Assembly (NCBI GenBank): GCA_937968015.1
Contig: CALBSO010000015.1
Coordinates: 1 to 64,000, forward strand
From: an uncultured Thermomicrobia bacterium
GTDB taxonomy: Bacteria; Chloroflexota; Chloroflexia; Thermomicrobiales; JALYUS01
Direction of reading: 5' to 3'
DNA: 64,000 bases
Position 1 is the first letter of the stretch, and each line of letters begins with the position of its first letter. Position numbers and translations under genes: made by a program. The notes beneath the pieces are model-generated. The model was not told where the DNA came from and made no database searches. It saw only the letters and a list, made by a program, of their open reading frames with translations. Below, in pieces: positions 52,418 through 61,879 of this stretch.

Positions 52418-53815
52418 ATGCGTACGGTGATCAAGGGCGGCACGGTCGTGACAGCGAGCGACACCTACACGGCGGATGTATTGATCGAGGACGAGCAGAT
52501 CGCCGCGATTGGCCGCGATTTGTCCGGCGACGTGGCGATTGACGCGGGCGGCGCGTATGTCATCCCCGGCGGGATTGATGTGCATACGCATTTGGAGATG
52601 CCCTTCGGCGGCACCGTCTCGTCGGACGATTTCTTCACCGGCCACCGAGCGGCGGCGTTCGGCGGCACGACGATGCACATAGATTTCGCCATCCAGCCGA
52701 AGGGCGCGACGCTGCGCGAGACCTTCGATCTCTGGTCCGTCAAGGCGCGCGGCAAGGCGGCGATTGACTACGGGTTTCACCTCGCCATCACGGATTTACC
52801 CGACAGCGTGATGGAGGAAATCCCGCAGTGTGCTGACTGGGGCATCACGAGCCTCAAGCTCTTCATGGCCTACAAGGGCGCGCTGATGGTGGACGATGGC
52901 ACGCTTTTCCGCGCGCTCGAACAAGGGGCGGCGCACGGGCTGCTCACTCTCGTCCACGCCGAGAATGGCGACGCGATTGACGTGCTCGTCACGCAGGCCA
53001 TCGCTGCCGGGAACCGCGCGCCGAAATATCACGCCCTCACCCGCCCCCCAGCACTCGAAGCGGAGGCGACAAATCGCGCCATCCGCCTCGCGGAAGTGGC
53101 GGGCGCGCCTTTATATGTCGTTCATGTCTCGTGCGAGGGCGCGCTGGAGGCGGTGCAAATGGCGCGGCGGCGCGGGCTGCCAGTCTACGGCGAGACGTGC
53201 GTACAGTACTTCTTCTTCACAAAGGACGACCTCGCCCGCCCCGGCTTCGAGGGCGCGAAGTACGTCTGCTCGCCGCCCTTTCGCGAGCAGCGCGACCAGC
53301 AGGCGCTCTGGCGCGGCGTCGCGGAAGACGGCTTGCAGGTCATTTCTACTGACCACTGCCCCTTCTGGTACGAGGGCGGCACTGGCGGGCGGAGTGGTGG
53401 CAAGGAACTGGGCAAGGAGGATTTCGCGAAGATCCCCAACGGCTGCCCCGGCATCGAGGACCGGCTGATGGTCCTCTACACCCACGGCGTGCGCGGTGGC
53501 CGGTTCTCGCTCAATCGCTGGGTCGCACTCTGCTGCACGAACCCCGCCAAACTGTTCGGCATGTACCCACAAAAGGGCGCGATCGCCCCCGGCAGCGACG
53601 CCGATCTCGTCATCTGGGACCCGAACGCGACGCGCACGCTCTCCGCCGCCAGCCAACATCAGCGCACCGATTACAACCTCTACGAGGGAATGGAGGTAGC
53701 GGGCGTGCCGCGCGTCGTCCTGTCGCGCGGGCGCGTGCTGGTCGAAGATGGTGCATGGCAGGGCGAGCAGGGTGCGGGCCGCTTCGTGCCGCGTACGCGG
53801 TTCGCGGGGGCCTGA
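52418..53815 (+). CDS. hydA: Dihydropyrimidinase/hydantoinase
   Basis: A 465-residue cyclic amidohydrolase that opens dihydropyrimidines or hydantoins. His56 and His58 (GGIDVHTHLE), the carbamylated Lys153 in SLKLFMAYKG, VHAENGD, YVVHVSCEGALEAV and STDHCPFWY complete the binuclear metal site; YGETCVQYFFFT and NRWVALCCTNPAKLFGMYP are standard for the family. AAGGAGGGAG precedes the ATG. It follows the F420-type oxidoreductase on the same strand, so the two probably form an operon. Convergent with the APC permease. Confidence 0.94.
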   Translation: MRTVIKGGTVVTASDTYTADVLIEDEQIAAIGRDLSGDVAIDAGGAYVIPGGIDVHTHLEMPFGGTVSSDDFFTGHRAAAFGGTTMHIDFAIQPKGATLRETFDLWSVKARGKAAIDYGFHLAITDLPDSVMEEIPQCADWGITSLKLFMAYKGALMVDDGTLFRALEQGAAHGLLTLVHAENGDAIDVLVTQAIAAGNRAPKYHALTRPPALEAEATNRAIRLAEVAGAPLYVVHVSCEGALEAVQMARRRGLPVYGETCVQYFFFTKDDLARPGFEGAKYVCSPPFREQRDQQALWRGVAEDGLQVISTDHCPFWYEGGTGGRSGGKELGKEDFAKIPNGCPGIEDRLMVLYTHGVRGGRFSLNRWVALCCTNPAKLFGMYPQKGAIAPGSDADLVIWDPNATRTLSAASQHQRTDYNLYEGMEVAGVPRVVLSRGRVLVEDGAWQGEQGAGRFVPRTRFAGA

Positions 53816-53822
53816 TTCCCCC

Positions 53823-55769
53823 TTACCCCACATGCACCGCCGGGCGTCGCGCCGGGTTCGGTTCCGCCTCGCGTAGCACTTCGCGGGTGATGGGCGCGAT
53901 GTCGCCGTCGCCGAAGAGGAAGAAACGGCCGAGATAGATGACCGGATTCCCCTCGCCCCAACCGAAGTAGACATCGGGGATGATGCCCGTGGTGTCGCGC
54001 ACATACAAAAGGAAGGCGGCAATCGCGTTGGCAATCGCGGCACTCTCGACCCGCAGTACACGATAGCCGCCAACTTCCGCGCCATGCACCAGCAACTCCG
54101 GCGCGAACTCCGACGCGTCCCGGATCGTCACTTCAAGGAAGAGCACCGGGTCATCGGGCGGGATATGATTGTCCTCCCGCTGCTCCTTCTCCTTCTCGAA
54201 GTACTTGCCGATGTCGCGCGCGTCCGGCTGATTGGCGATAAAGCGGATCGCGCCGTCACGCGCCGCTTCCTCGAGGAAGCGGCGCGCCGTTTCATCGAGG
54301 ACAATCTCCGTCGCCCGCAGTTCCGTCGAGCGCCGCACGCGGGAGACGAACGACGTGACGATGATCGCGCCGATGAAGAAGGAGGCGATCTTCATGCCTT
54401 CCGGGCGCTCGAAGACATTGACGACCGTCGTGTATGCGAAGACGAGGGCGATCGCCACAAAGGCGATCGAGAGCGGTCGGCTCTTCAGCCGCCGGACGGA
54501 GAGCGCCACCGCGACCGCCGCGGAGGTGATGAGCACGAGCACGCCGGTCGCGTACGCGCCGCCTTGCTTATTGACGTCGGCGCGAAAAAGCAGTGTGACC
54601 GCAAAGGCGATCGCGGTGAAGACGAGGACGAGCGGGCGCGTCGCGCGCGTCCAGTCCGGCGCCATGCCGTAGCGCGGCAGGTAGCGCGGCACGATGTTGA
54701 GCAGCCCCGCCATCGCCGACGCGCCCGCGAACCAGAGGATGAGGATCGTGCTGATGTCATAGAGCGTGCCGAAGCCACCGCCGAGATATTGGTGGGCGAG
54801 AAACGCGAGGGCGCGCCCGTTCGCCTGACCGCCCTCCTTGAACTGATCCGCCGGGATCAGCACCGTCGTCGCGAAACTGGTGGTGATGAGGAAAATGCTC
54901 ATGATGACCGCCGCCGTGACGAGCAGTTTGCGCGTGTTCTGGATACGGCCCTCGGGATGGGCTGAATCGTCGGTGGCGCCACCGCGCACCAGTGGCATCA
55001 CCGCGACGCCCGTCTCGAACCCGGAGAGGCCGAGGGCGAGCCGAGGGAAGAGGACGAGCGAGATCGCGACCATCGCGAGTGGGTTGCCGTGGCTCGCAAA
55101 GAGCGCGTGCTGCCAGTCATGGGCGACACCCGGATGCGCGAAGATGACGCGGAAACTGGCAACGACGACGACGCAATTGAGGAGCAGATAGATGGCGACG
55201 AGGCCGACAGCGAGGGAGATCGCCTCGCCAAACCCCTTGAGAAAGACCGCGCCGAGCAGCGCGACGAGAAAGAGCGTGATCGCGATCCGCTGACCGTGGA
55301 TGAATCCCGGCACGAACGGATTCTCAATCGCGTGCGCGCTCGCATCGGCGGCGGAGAGTGTGATCGTGATGATGAAGTCGGTCGCGACGAAGCCGAGCAG
55401 GCAGAGGACGAAGAGTTTTCCCTTCCACCAACTGAGCACGCGTTCGAGCATCGCGATCGAACCCTCGCCGTGCGGGCTTTCCGCCGCGACGCGGCGATAG
55501 ATCGGCAGCGCGCCGACGAGCGTCACGAGCACGAGAATCAGCGTGGCGACCGGCGCGAGCAGGCCCGCCGCCAGCGCCGCGATCCCCGGCTGATAGCCGA
55601 GGGTGGAGAAATAGTCCACGCCGGTGAGACACATCACTTGCCACCACGGATGCGTATGATGCTCCACATGACGGACGTGGGGGCCTTCCGCTTGCCGGAC
55701 GTGCCCCTGCAACAGCCATTCCTTGAATCGCCCGTTCGTCTGCTCGGATAGGACTTGCGCCGTTGCCAC
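53823..55769 (-). CDS. APC superfamily permease with cytosolic C-terminal domain
   Basis: A 648-residue membrane transporter. WWQVMCLTGVDYFSTLGYQPGIAALAAGLLAP is the first transmembrane pair with the conserved unwound region, and about 12 hydrophobic segments follow to around residue 460, including LVLFPRLALGLSGFETGVAVMP. The last ~170 residues are soluble and end with ARRPAVHVG. It looks like the amino-acid/potassium type of APC transporter, as does the partial gene at 62984. The substrate is unknown; pyrimidine or amino acid uptake near hydA is possible. The start has a weak ribosome site. Confidence 0.85.
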   Translation of the reverse strand: MATAQVLSEQTNGRFKEWLLQGHVRQAEGPHVRHVEHHTHPWWQVMCLTGVDYFSTLGYQPGIAALAAGLLAPVATLILVLVTLVGALPIYRRVAAESPHGEGSIAMLERVLSWWKGKLFVLCLLGFVATDFIITITLSAADASAHAIENPFVPGFIHGQRIAITLFLVALLGAVFLKGFGEAISLAVGLVAIYLLLNCVVVVASFRVIFAHPGVAHDWQHALFASHGNPLAMVAISLVLFPRLALGLSGFETGVAVMPLVRGGATDDSAHPEGRIQNTRKLLVTAAVIMSIFLITTSFATTVLIPADQFKEGGQANGRALAFLAHQYLGGGFGTLYDISTILILWFAGASAMAGLLNIVPRYLPRYGMAPDWTRATRPLVLVFTAIAFAVTLLFRADVNKQGGAYATGVLVLITSAAVAVALSVRRLKSRPLSIAFVAIALVFAYTTVVNVFERPEGMKIASFFIGAIIVTSFVSRVRRSTELRATEIVLDETARRFLEEAARDGAIRFIANQPDARDIGKYFEKEKEQREDNHIPPDDPVLFLEVTIRDASEFAPELLVHGAEVGGYRVLRVESAAIANAIAAFLLYVRDTTGIIPDVYFGWGEGNPVIYLGRFFLFGDGDIAPITREVLREAEPNPARRPAVHVG

Positions 55770-55867
55770 CCGTCTTGCCTCCGGCGATGCGTAGCATTAT
55801 GGCGCAACGCGCCGTGATGCTCCCTTTGCACGCATGATGCCAGAATCGGCGTGCCACGCCCGTGCGG

Positions 55868-57241
55868 TCAGGCGGCGGAGTCTGCCAGATGACCGGCGGC
55901 GCTGAGAGCGAGACCGGTGACGACCGAGGTGAAGGCGTCCTGGAAGCGGAGTTTGTCGGCGCCAAACATGTCGGTGAGGAGGCGCTGGAAGCGGGGAATG
56001 GCGGAGGAGCCGCCGGTGCGGACGACCGCGTCTATCTGGCCCGGTTCGAGCGCGGCTGCGGCGAGCGCGCCGTCAATGCAGCGCCCTGCCTGTCGCACGC
56101 GCGTTTCGATCAGCGCCTCGAACTCGCGGCGCGGCAGCGGCTCGTCAATCGCGATGGCGTCAGCGCCGTAACCGATCCGCTCGATCTCGCGGGCCGAGAG
56201 GCCGATCTTCACCCGCTCGATCTCGCGGAAGAGCGACCAGCCGTGATTGCCGCGCGCGAGCGACCGCAGGGCCTGTGCCTGGCGCCGCGCGCGCCCCACC
56301 GTCTCCCGCTCCAGGTTCTCCAGAAAGGCGACGGTGCGCGGCTCGTTGAGGTCGGGGATCGTGTACCAGCGGCGGATCGAATCGAGGATATGATTCGGCA
56401 TCGGCAACTGCTGCGCGCCCCAGCGTAGGTCCTCCCCGAAGTACTTCAAGAGCCGTCCGTCCATAATCTCCTCGTCGAGGGTATTGCCACCGAGGAGGAT
56501 GCCGGCAGTCGAGAGGACGGTGCGCTCGTCGCCGCCGATCCGCATCACCGTTACGTCGAGTGTGCCGCCGCCGAAGTCGAAGACGAGGACGTTGCGCGGC
56601 GCGGGCAGGGTGGCGGCGAAGTGCAGCCCGGCAGCGATCGGCTCAGGGACGAAATGAAACTCCACGAACCCGGCCGCCCTGAGCGCCGTCTCCATCCGCC
56701 CGAGCGCCCGCGCGTCCCCCTTCGGGTCGTTCTCCGCCCAGTGGACCGGCCGCCCGACGGTCGCCCGCGTGATTGGCTGCCCCACCTCCTCCTCGGCGCG
56801 CAGGCGCATCTCGCGCATGATCGTCGCGATTAAGTCCTCCATCGTGTAGTAGCGCCCGAAGACATTCGTGCCCCGGAAGCCACGGTCGGCGAGGAACCGC
56901 TTGAGTGACTGGAAGAAGCGCCCCGGCTGGCTGACGTCCACCTCGCTCCAGACCTCCTGCGGGCCGAGGCCGGAGGTATCGGTGTCTATATACTGGCCCG
57001 TCGTCTGTCGCTTGCGAACGATCCGCCGCCCCGCCTCCGCTGCCACATAGGCCTCGATTGCCTCGTAGCCGATCCGCGCCGTGCCATCGCGCGTGAGATA
57101 GAGCACTGTCGGGATCTGCGTCGCGTGCGGTGATGTGCGATCGAGATGGAGCAATCGCGCCGCACCTTCGCCCGGCTCGGCCACGGCGATTGCCGAGTTC
57201 GAAGTGCCAAAGTCGAAACCAATCGCCAGGTCGCGCGCCAC
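55868..57241 (-). CDS. Short Hsp70 family protein (YegD-like)
   Basis: A 457-residue protein that is almost only the Hsp70 ATPase domain. IGFDFGTSNSAIAVAE (7-22) is the phosphate-1 loop, LVFDFGGGTLDVTVMRIGG the phosphate-2 loop, and VVRTGGSSAIPRFQRLL the adenosine motif. The peptide-binding domain of DnaK is absent, as in E. coli YegD. Its clients are unknown. It is transcribed away from the cupin gene at 57444, with about 200 bp between them in which I see no strong promoter. Confidence 0.9.
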   Translation of the reverse strand: MARDLAIGFDFGTSNSAIAVAEPGEGAARLLHLDRTSPHATQIPTVLYLTRDGTARIGYEAIEAYVAAEAGRRIVRKRQTTGQYIDTDTSGLGPQEVWSEVDVSQPGRFFQSLKRFLADRGFRGTNVFGRYYTMEDLIATIMREMRLRAEEEVGQPITRATVGRPVHWAENDPKGDARALGRMETALRAAGFVEFHFVPEPIAAGLHFAATLPAPRNVLVFDFGGGTLDVTVMRIGGDERTVLSTAGILLGGNTLDEEIMDGRLLKYFGEDLRWGAQQLPMPNHILDSIRRWYTIPDLNEPRTVAFLENLERETVGRARRQAQALRSLARGNHGWSLFREIERVKIGLSAREIERIGYGADAIAIDEPLPRREFEALIETRVRQAGRCIDGALAAAALEPGQIDAVVRTGGSSAIPRFQRLLTDMFGADKLRFQDAFTSVVTGLALSAAGHLADSAA

Positions 57242-57443
57242 GAACCCCCTCCGTCCATCACACCGTCCGCATCATCGCTCGCGTCGCCGGCTGCGCCGAG
57301 CGGTCAGGAGTGTCGGATCATCGCCGAATATTCTCGGATGTCAAGTCCGTGCGCTCCTCGCGGCGCTGGGAACGTCAAAGGAGGCAAGGTGTTAAGATGG
57401 CATAGGAAGCCCGATCGCGGAACATCACGACCATGGAGGAGAA

Positions 57444-57797
57444 ATGAACTACTTTCGCATTTACGCCGGCCCCGATGGCGAAAGCCACTTTGAAGATGGG
57501 GAGATCGCGCTGAGCGGACAGCCCGGCGGCTCGGAGTATTCCGCCCTCCATCCGGCCACGGGCGTGATCTTCCGCCGCAGCCCCGCCGATCAGTTCCTGG
57601 ACTGGCATCCCGCGCCGCGCCGCCAGTTCGTCATCACGCTCTCCGGCGAGGCGGAAGTGGAAGCGAGCGACGGCGAGGTGCGCCAGATCGGGCCCGGCAC
57701 GATTATGCTGGCCGACGACCTCACCGGCAAAGGTCACATCACGCGTGGCCGGGGCGCTGAGGAACGCATCTCCCTCTTTATCCCCTTGCCCGATTGA
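57444..57797 (+). CDS. Small cupin-fold protein
   Basis: A 117-residue single-domain cupin. FVITLSGEAEVEASDGEVRQIGPGTIMLADDLTGKGHITRG covers the two cupin motifs, although the first lacks the usual His pair and metal binding is uncertain. Start ATG 57444 follows GGAGGAG. Its 3' end overlaps a dienelactone-hydrolase remnant on the other strand by 20 bp. Confidence 0.8.
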   Translation: MNYFRIYAGPDGESHFEDGEIALSGQPGGSEYSALHPATGVIFRRSPADQFLDWHPAPRRQFVITLSGEAEVEASDGEVRQIGPGTIMLADDLTGKGHITRGRGAEERISLFIPLPD

Positions 57798-57967
57798 CGT
57801 TGCTCTCGATGAAGTCCAGCATGCGTGCCCAGGCATCCCTGCATGCGTCCTGATGCTCCGCGAATCGCCGGTCGAAGAAACTGTGCGGCGCGCCCTCGTA
57901 CGTCGTGAATGCGTGCGGCTTGCCCGCCGCAGTCAGCGCCTCGTCGAACGCATCCACCGCACTCTCT
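57778..57967 (-). pseudogene. C-terminal remnant of a dienelactone-hydrolase gene
   Basis: The minus strand encodes SAVDAFDEALTAAGKPHAF and GAPHSFFDRRFAEH, then DAWARMLDFIESN, the last ~60 residues of a dienelactone hydrolase with its catalytic His (GAPHSFFD). Upstream of 57967 the homology stops, and the nucleophile and Asp parts are missing, so the gene lost its 5' three quarters. Confidence 0.7.
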
Positions 57968-58148
57968 CCTCTCTGCGGTTGACGAGCACTGGCAGCCACT
58001 GGCTGCTCTCCCAGGGAGCAGCAACGAGTTTCCCAGCCGGTACGCTGATCGCAGTAAACACGGAGCGCCTGCGGATCGCAACAGGTACGTACAGTGAGGG
58101 ACGCGTCCGACAATGAGAATTCTCGTCTCTGTGTTGGCGCGACAGCGA

Positions 58149-58841
58149 TTACAAGTGGCGCAACGTCGCGGCGATCGCCGCGAACTCTCCGCCCGCATCG
58201 AGCGCCTGGCGAAAGCGTCCGTCCTGGCTCTCCAGGTGCTCCGCAAGCCTCAACGCTTCCTGCACCCGCGCCGCCGGGACGACGACGATACCCGTCAGAT
58301 CGGCGATGACATAGTCGCCGTGTGAGACGCTGATTCCGCCCAGGCGCACGGTCTCGTTGATACTGACGACCTGTGCCCGCTGCTTGCCCGATACTGGCGT
58401 GACATGCCGACTCGCGACAAAGAGCGCGATTGGCCGGATCTCCTCGATGTCGCGGCAGCCGCCATCAATCACGACGCCCGCGATCCCGCGCGCCGTCGCC
58501 GCCTGTGCCGCCAGCCCGCCGAGCGTCGAGACGGCGGCGCCGCCCATATCAATGACGAGCACGTCATCCGTCGCCCCTGCCTGCAGTATCCTGCCGACCG
58601 CGAACTCCTCGACGGGATAGGCGCCGAGCGGCCGCACATCCTCGTGCACCGTCACTGCTCGCCCGGCGATCCGTTCCGACCCGGTACGCGGCGTAATCCC
58701 TTCGACCACTCCACGAATGCCTAATTGATCGAGCGCGTCACTCCAGGTACTGGTGGCGATGCGCCGACAGCGCGCAAGCACAGGATCGTCGCTTGCTGAC
58801 GATTGACCCGGCGCTCTCTCGGGATTATCGCGATGGTCCAT
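58149..58841 (-). CDS. RraA-like aldolase/regulator family protein
   Basis: A 230-residue RraA-fold protein, a family with HMG/CHA-type aldolases and RNase E inhibitors. DDVLVIDMGGAAVSTLGGLAAQAATARGIAGVVIDGGCRD contains the GGLAA..G..G motif and the terminal Arg-Asp (RD) used for metal and substrate binding in aldolases. With Asp preserved and no RNase E context, an aldolase is more likely than a regulator. A ribosome site is near the ATG. It stands alone. Confidence 0.85.
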   Translation of the reverse strand: MDHRDNPERAPGQSSASDDPVLARCRRIATSTWSDALDQLGIRGVVEGITPRTGSERIAGRAVTVHEDVRPLGAYPVEEFAVGRILQAGATDDVLVIDMGGAAVSTLGGLAAQAATARGIAGVVIDGGCRDIEEIRPIALFVASRHVTPVSGKQRAQVVSINETVRLGGISVSHGDYVIADLTGIVVVPAARVQEALRLAEHLESQDGRFRQALDAGGEFAAIAATLRHL

Positions 58842-58868
58842 TCATGTACCTCCTTCTCACGAGCGCGC

Positions 58869-59156
58869 TCACGCCACGGGCAGGCGCACGAGCGCGGCGC
58901 ACAGGGCGTCGAGCGCGGTGCGGGGGTCGTCACCGCGCCCGATATGGACCGGCGAGGTCTGGATCACGGCGCTCCGCGGCGCGGTGAGCCAGTGGAAGCG
59001 CTCCGATGACGGCAACCGGGCGATCGGCCCGCCCTCCGCCCTCCCCTCGCAGATGACAACGAACGCGTCCAGATGGCGCTCGATCGTTGCCACATCGAGG
59101 TCCGGCGCGAAGGCGCGTAGTCGCGGGCGATCAAGCGCGATACATACCGCCGTCAC
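58869..59156 (-). CDS. DUF3037-like protein, apparently missing its N-terminus
   Basis: A 95-residue protein. RAFAPDLDVATIERHLDAF and IARLPSSERFHWLTAPRSAV, then IQTSPVHIGRGDDP match the C-terminal two thirds of DUF3037 proteins (usually about 120-130 residues). The typical start, YAVVRVVP..GE.INVGV, is absent. It begins with ATGA overlapping the ArsR gene's stop, so it may be a translated, shortened version or a remnant joined to that operon. Confidence 0.6.
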   Translation of the reverse strand: MTAVCIALDRPRLRAFAPDLDVATIERHLDAFVVICEGRAEGGPIARLPSSERFHWLTAPRSAVIQTSPVHIGRGDDPRTALDALCAALVRLPVA

Positions 59157-59827
59157 CGCAAGGATTCGGCGGCGGTGCGCCGATTAACGCGGTGCGCGAT
59201 CCGCCAGCGCACGCCCTCTTCGCCGACGAGGCGGACGAGTTCTTCCCCTCCGTGCGGCTGCCGGTCGCCGTCCACGAGCCAGTAGACCCCGCTCTCACGC
59301 TCCATCCAGCCACCGTTGATCAACTCGCGGCGCAGCGTCGCATAATCCTCGTGATGCCGCCTGATGATCTCGTTGACTTCCTTCTCTGCGTACCGCCTGC
59401 CGACCGCAAAGCGGCCCGCGAGCCAGTTCAGGATGACATCGCGCTTCTTGCGGCTCATCGGGATTTGCTTCAGGCGCTCGCCCTCGAACGACTGTCGCAG
59501 CACCTTCCGCTCCCATGCGTCGCCCTCGACATCGTCCACGAGCGAGGCGATCCGCTCCGGTGTCAGAATCTCCCTGCTCATCTGCCGCAGGATGTTGACA
59601 TCGAGGCGATAGAGATGCGCCGTTCCCTCCGCACGCATCTGCACCAGCCCGGCGTCGCGGAGTTTGGCGAGATGATGCGAGACGGTCGGCGCTTTTAACC
59701 GAAGCGCATCAGCGAGTTCGTCCACACTCCGCTCCCCATTCGCCAGCAGCCCGACGATCTTCAGCCTGCTCTCATCCGCCAGCGCGCGAAAAAACTGCAA
59801 AGCGATCTGCTGCTCCTCGTCACCCAT
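59153..59827 (-). CDS. ArsR-family regulator with DUF2087 domain
   Basis: A 224-residue two-domain regulator. The winged helix (residues 6-85) has FFRALADESRLKIVGLLANGERSVDELADALRLKAPTVSHHLAKLRDAGLV; the C-terminal DUF2087 domain has LKQIPMSRKKRDVILNWLAGRF and RRYAEKEVNEIIRRHHEDYATLRRELINGGWMER. No metal-binding cysteines are seen, so it is not a classical metal sensor. I prefer ATG 59827 (GGGGG ahead of it) over GTG 59854. An AT-rich palindromic region just upstream is a likely operator. It is divergent from the DUF885 gene at 60001. Confidence 0.88.
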   Translation of the reverse strand: MGDEEQQIALQFFRALADESRLKIVGLLANGERSVDELADALRLKAPTVSHHLAKLRDAGLVQMRAEGTAHLYRLDVNILRQMSREILTPERIASLVDDVEGDAWERKVLRQSFEGERLKQIPMSRKKRDVILNWLAGRFAVGRRYAEKEVNEIIRRHHEDYATLRRELINGGWMERESGVYWLVDGDRQPHGGEELVRLVGEEGVRWRIAHRVNRRTAAESLR

Positions 59828-59855
59828 CGCCAGCCCCCGTTCGTCATTCGCCACC

Positions 59856-59891
59856 TATTCGACGAATATCTATTTAGAAGTTTATCGAATA
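59856..59891. promoter_or_regulatory. Operator candidate between arsR-type and DUF885 genes
   Basis: TATTCG-A-CGAATA (59856-59868) is a perfect palindrome, and a third half-site CGAATA lies at 59886-59891, 23 bp further on (about two turns). The stretch is far more AT-rich than its surroundings and lies before the ArsR-DUF2087 start, so autoregulation and control of the divergent gene are plausible. Confidence 0.5.
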
Positions 59892-60000
59892 AGATTGATG
59901 GTGTCAAGCGATCCGCGGCGCTTCTTTGGAGCAGGCGTGGGCGGTATGATGCCTGGCGATGGAGAAACGGCAATGGAATGGGGACAGGGGTGAGGACCGC

Positions 60001-61665
60001 ATGGCTCAACCGTTTGCGTCGTGGCTCGATGACTTCTTCGCCTCTTACTACCGTTTTCGCCCGGTCAACGCGACGTTCATCGGTATCCATGATTTCGATT
60101 ATGCACTGCCGGATTTCTCCGCCCGGAGCGTAGACATGGTGCGCGCGGAGATGGCCTCGCTGCTCGCCCGTTTGCCGGAGACGCTGCCCGCGACGACCGA
60201 CGCGGAAGCGATTGACCGGAGGCTGGCGGAACACTACCTCCAGATCCAGCAGTGGGAGTTCGATTCGCACCATTTTCAGGCCGGCAACCCGAGCCTGTAT
60301 ACCGGCGAGGCGATCTTCGGCCTCTTTTCGCTCTTTTTGTTCCCTGCCACGCCGCTCGATCAGCGCGTCGAGGCGGCAATTGCACGAATGGCGGCGATCC
60401 CGGCGCTGCTGGCCCAGGGTGAGGAAAATCTCCGTGCCGCGCCGCCTGCATGGACGCTTCGCGCGATCCGGGAGTGCGAGGGCGCGCGCCACTTCTTCCG
60501 TCGCGGCCTCGATCTGCTCATCGCGGCGGAGGGCATCACCGATCCCCGCTTCCGCGCGGCGGCGGAGACGGCGCGGGATGCGTTCGCGGCCTATCAGCAC
60601 TGGCTCCGGCATGATCTCCTCACCCACCCGACCAACGGGTACGCGTGCGGCGGGGAAGCCTTCGACCGCTATCTGCGGATTGGCCACGAACTGGCGATGG
60701 ATGGCATGGCGGTTGATGCCTATGCGCGCGAGCAATTCGCGGCGTCACAGAGCGCGTTGGTAGCGGGCGCGGCACAATTCGGCGCGCGGGATTGGCAGGC
60801 TGCACTCGCGGGCCTGACTGAGATGCATCCAACCAGCGAGGCATATTACGGGCGGTTTCAGGAAGTCTGGGATGCCTGCCGCGCCACTGCCGAGACACAT
60901 GACCTTATCACCTGGCCCGACTTCCCGATCCACTTCGTCCCGCGGCCCGCGTGGGCGCGCGCATGCGCGCCGTACCTCTACTTTCTTTCGTATTACAGCC
61001 CCGCGCCGTATGACCACCGGCCCATGCATCGCTACCTCGTCCCGCCGATTGAGCCGTCGCTGCCGCCCGACGAACAGGTACGGCAGTTGCGCGCGATCAA
61101 CGAGAGCGTCATCAAACTCAACCACGTCATTCATCACGGCAGCATCGGGCACCACATCCAGAACTGGCACGCGCCCCACGCGGCATCGCGGATCGGGCAA
61201 ATGGCGGGTACCGACACAGCGGCGCGGATCGCGATGTTCTGCGCGGGGACGATGATCGAGGGGTGGGCATCCTACGTCGTTGATCTGATGGGCGAAGTCG
61301 GCTTCCTCACACCCCTCGAACGGTATTCCCAGCACTACGCCCGCCTTCGTGCCAGCGCCCGCGCCATCGTGGATGTCAACCTGCATCACGGACGCCTCTC
61401 GTTTGACGATGCCGTCGCCCTCTACCGCGATGACGTCGGGATGAGTATGGAAGCCGCGACGGGCGAGGCGGTCAAGAACTCGATGTTCCCCGGCGCGGCG
61501 ATGATGTATCTGATCGGGCAGGAGATGATCCACGATTTACGCCGGGAATTGGCATCGCGCGCGGGGGCGGCATTCAGCCTCCGCCGCTTCCATGACCGCT
61601 TCCTCTCGCACGGGGCGATCCCAGTCTCCCTGATCGCCCAGGCCATGCGCGCCGAAGCGCAATAG
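60001..61665 (+). CDS. DUF885 family protein with altered metal motif
   Basis: A 554-residue protein of the DUF885 family, relatives of zinc carboxypeptidases with a central HExxPGHH motif. Here the same place (residues 378-385, after KLNHVI) reads HHGSIGHH, so the catalytic Glu is His and the Pro is Ile. The downstream EGWASY (Glu420) and the C-terminal helices are intact. It is therefore either inactive or uses another mechanism. Start ATG 60001 follows AGGGGTGAGG. It is divergent from the ArsR-DUF2087 regulator, which may control it. Confidence 0.85.
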   Translation: MAQPFASWLDDFFASYYRFRPVNATFIGIHDFDYALPDFSARSVDMVRAEMASLLARLPETLPATTDAEAIDRRLAEHYLQIQQWEFDSHHFQAGNPSLYTGEAIFGLFSLFLFPATPLDQRVEAAIARMAAIPALLAQGEENLRAAPPAWTLRAIRECEGARHFFRRGLDLLIAAEGITDPRFRAAAETARDAFAAYQHWLRHDLLTHPTNGYACGGEAFDRYLRIGHELAMDGMAVDAYAREQFAASQSALVAGAAQFGARDWQAALAGLTEMHPTSEAYYGRFQEVWDACRATAETHDLITWPDFPIHFVPRPAWARACAPYLYFLSYYSPAPYDHRPMHRYLVPPIEPSLPPDEQVRQLRAINESVIKLNHVIHHGSIGHHIQNWHAPHAASRIGQMAGTDTAARIAMFCAGTMIEGWASYVVDLMGEVGFLTPLERYSQHYARLRASARAIVDVNLHHGRLSFDDAVALYRDDVGMSMEAATGEAVKNSMFPGAAMMYLIGQEMIHDLRRELASRAGAAFSLRRFHDRFLSHGAIPVSLIAQAMRAEAQ

Positions 61666-61879
61666 TGCTCGTGACGCGCCTCGCTCAAACGCCGGTTTGC
61701 AGTCTCGCGGGCAGCGCCTTCCTCACATAGTACCCATACCGCTCGACACCCTTATACAACTCGTATGCCTCAACGGGCGATCCTTACACGGTCTTAATAC
61801 CCGGCGTCCTATCCTTGCGGAAGTGAGCCGCACGTACGCGACCATGCCCTGGTTACGGCATGGGAGAGGAAGGATCGTT

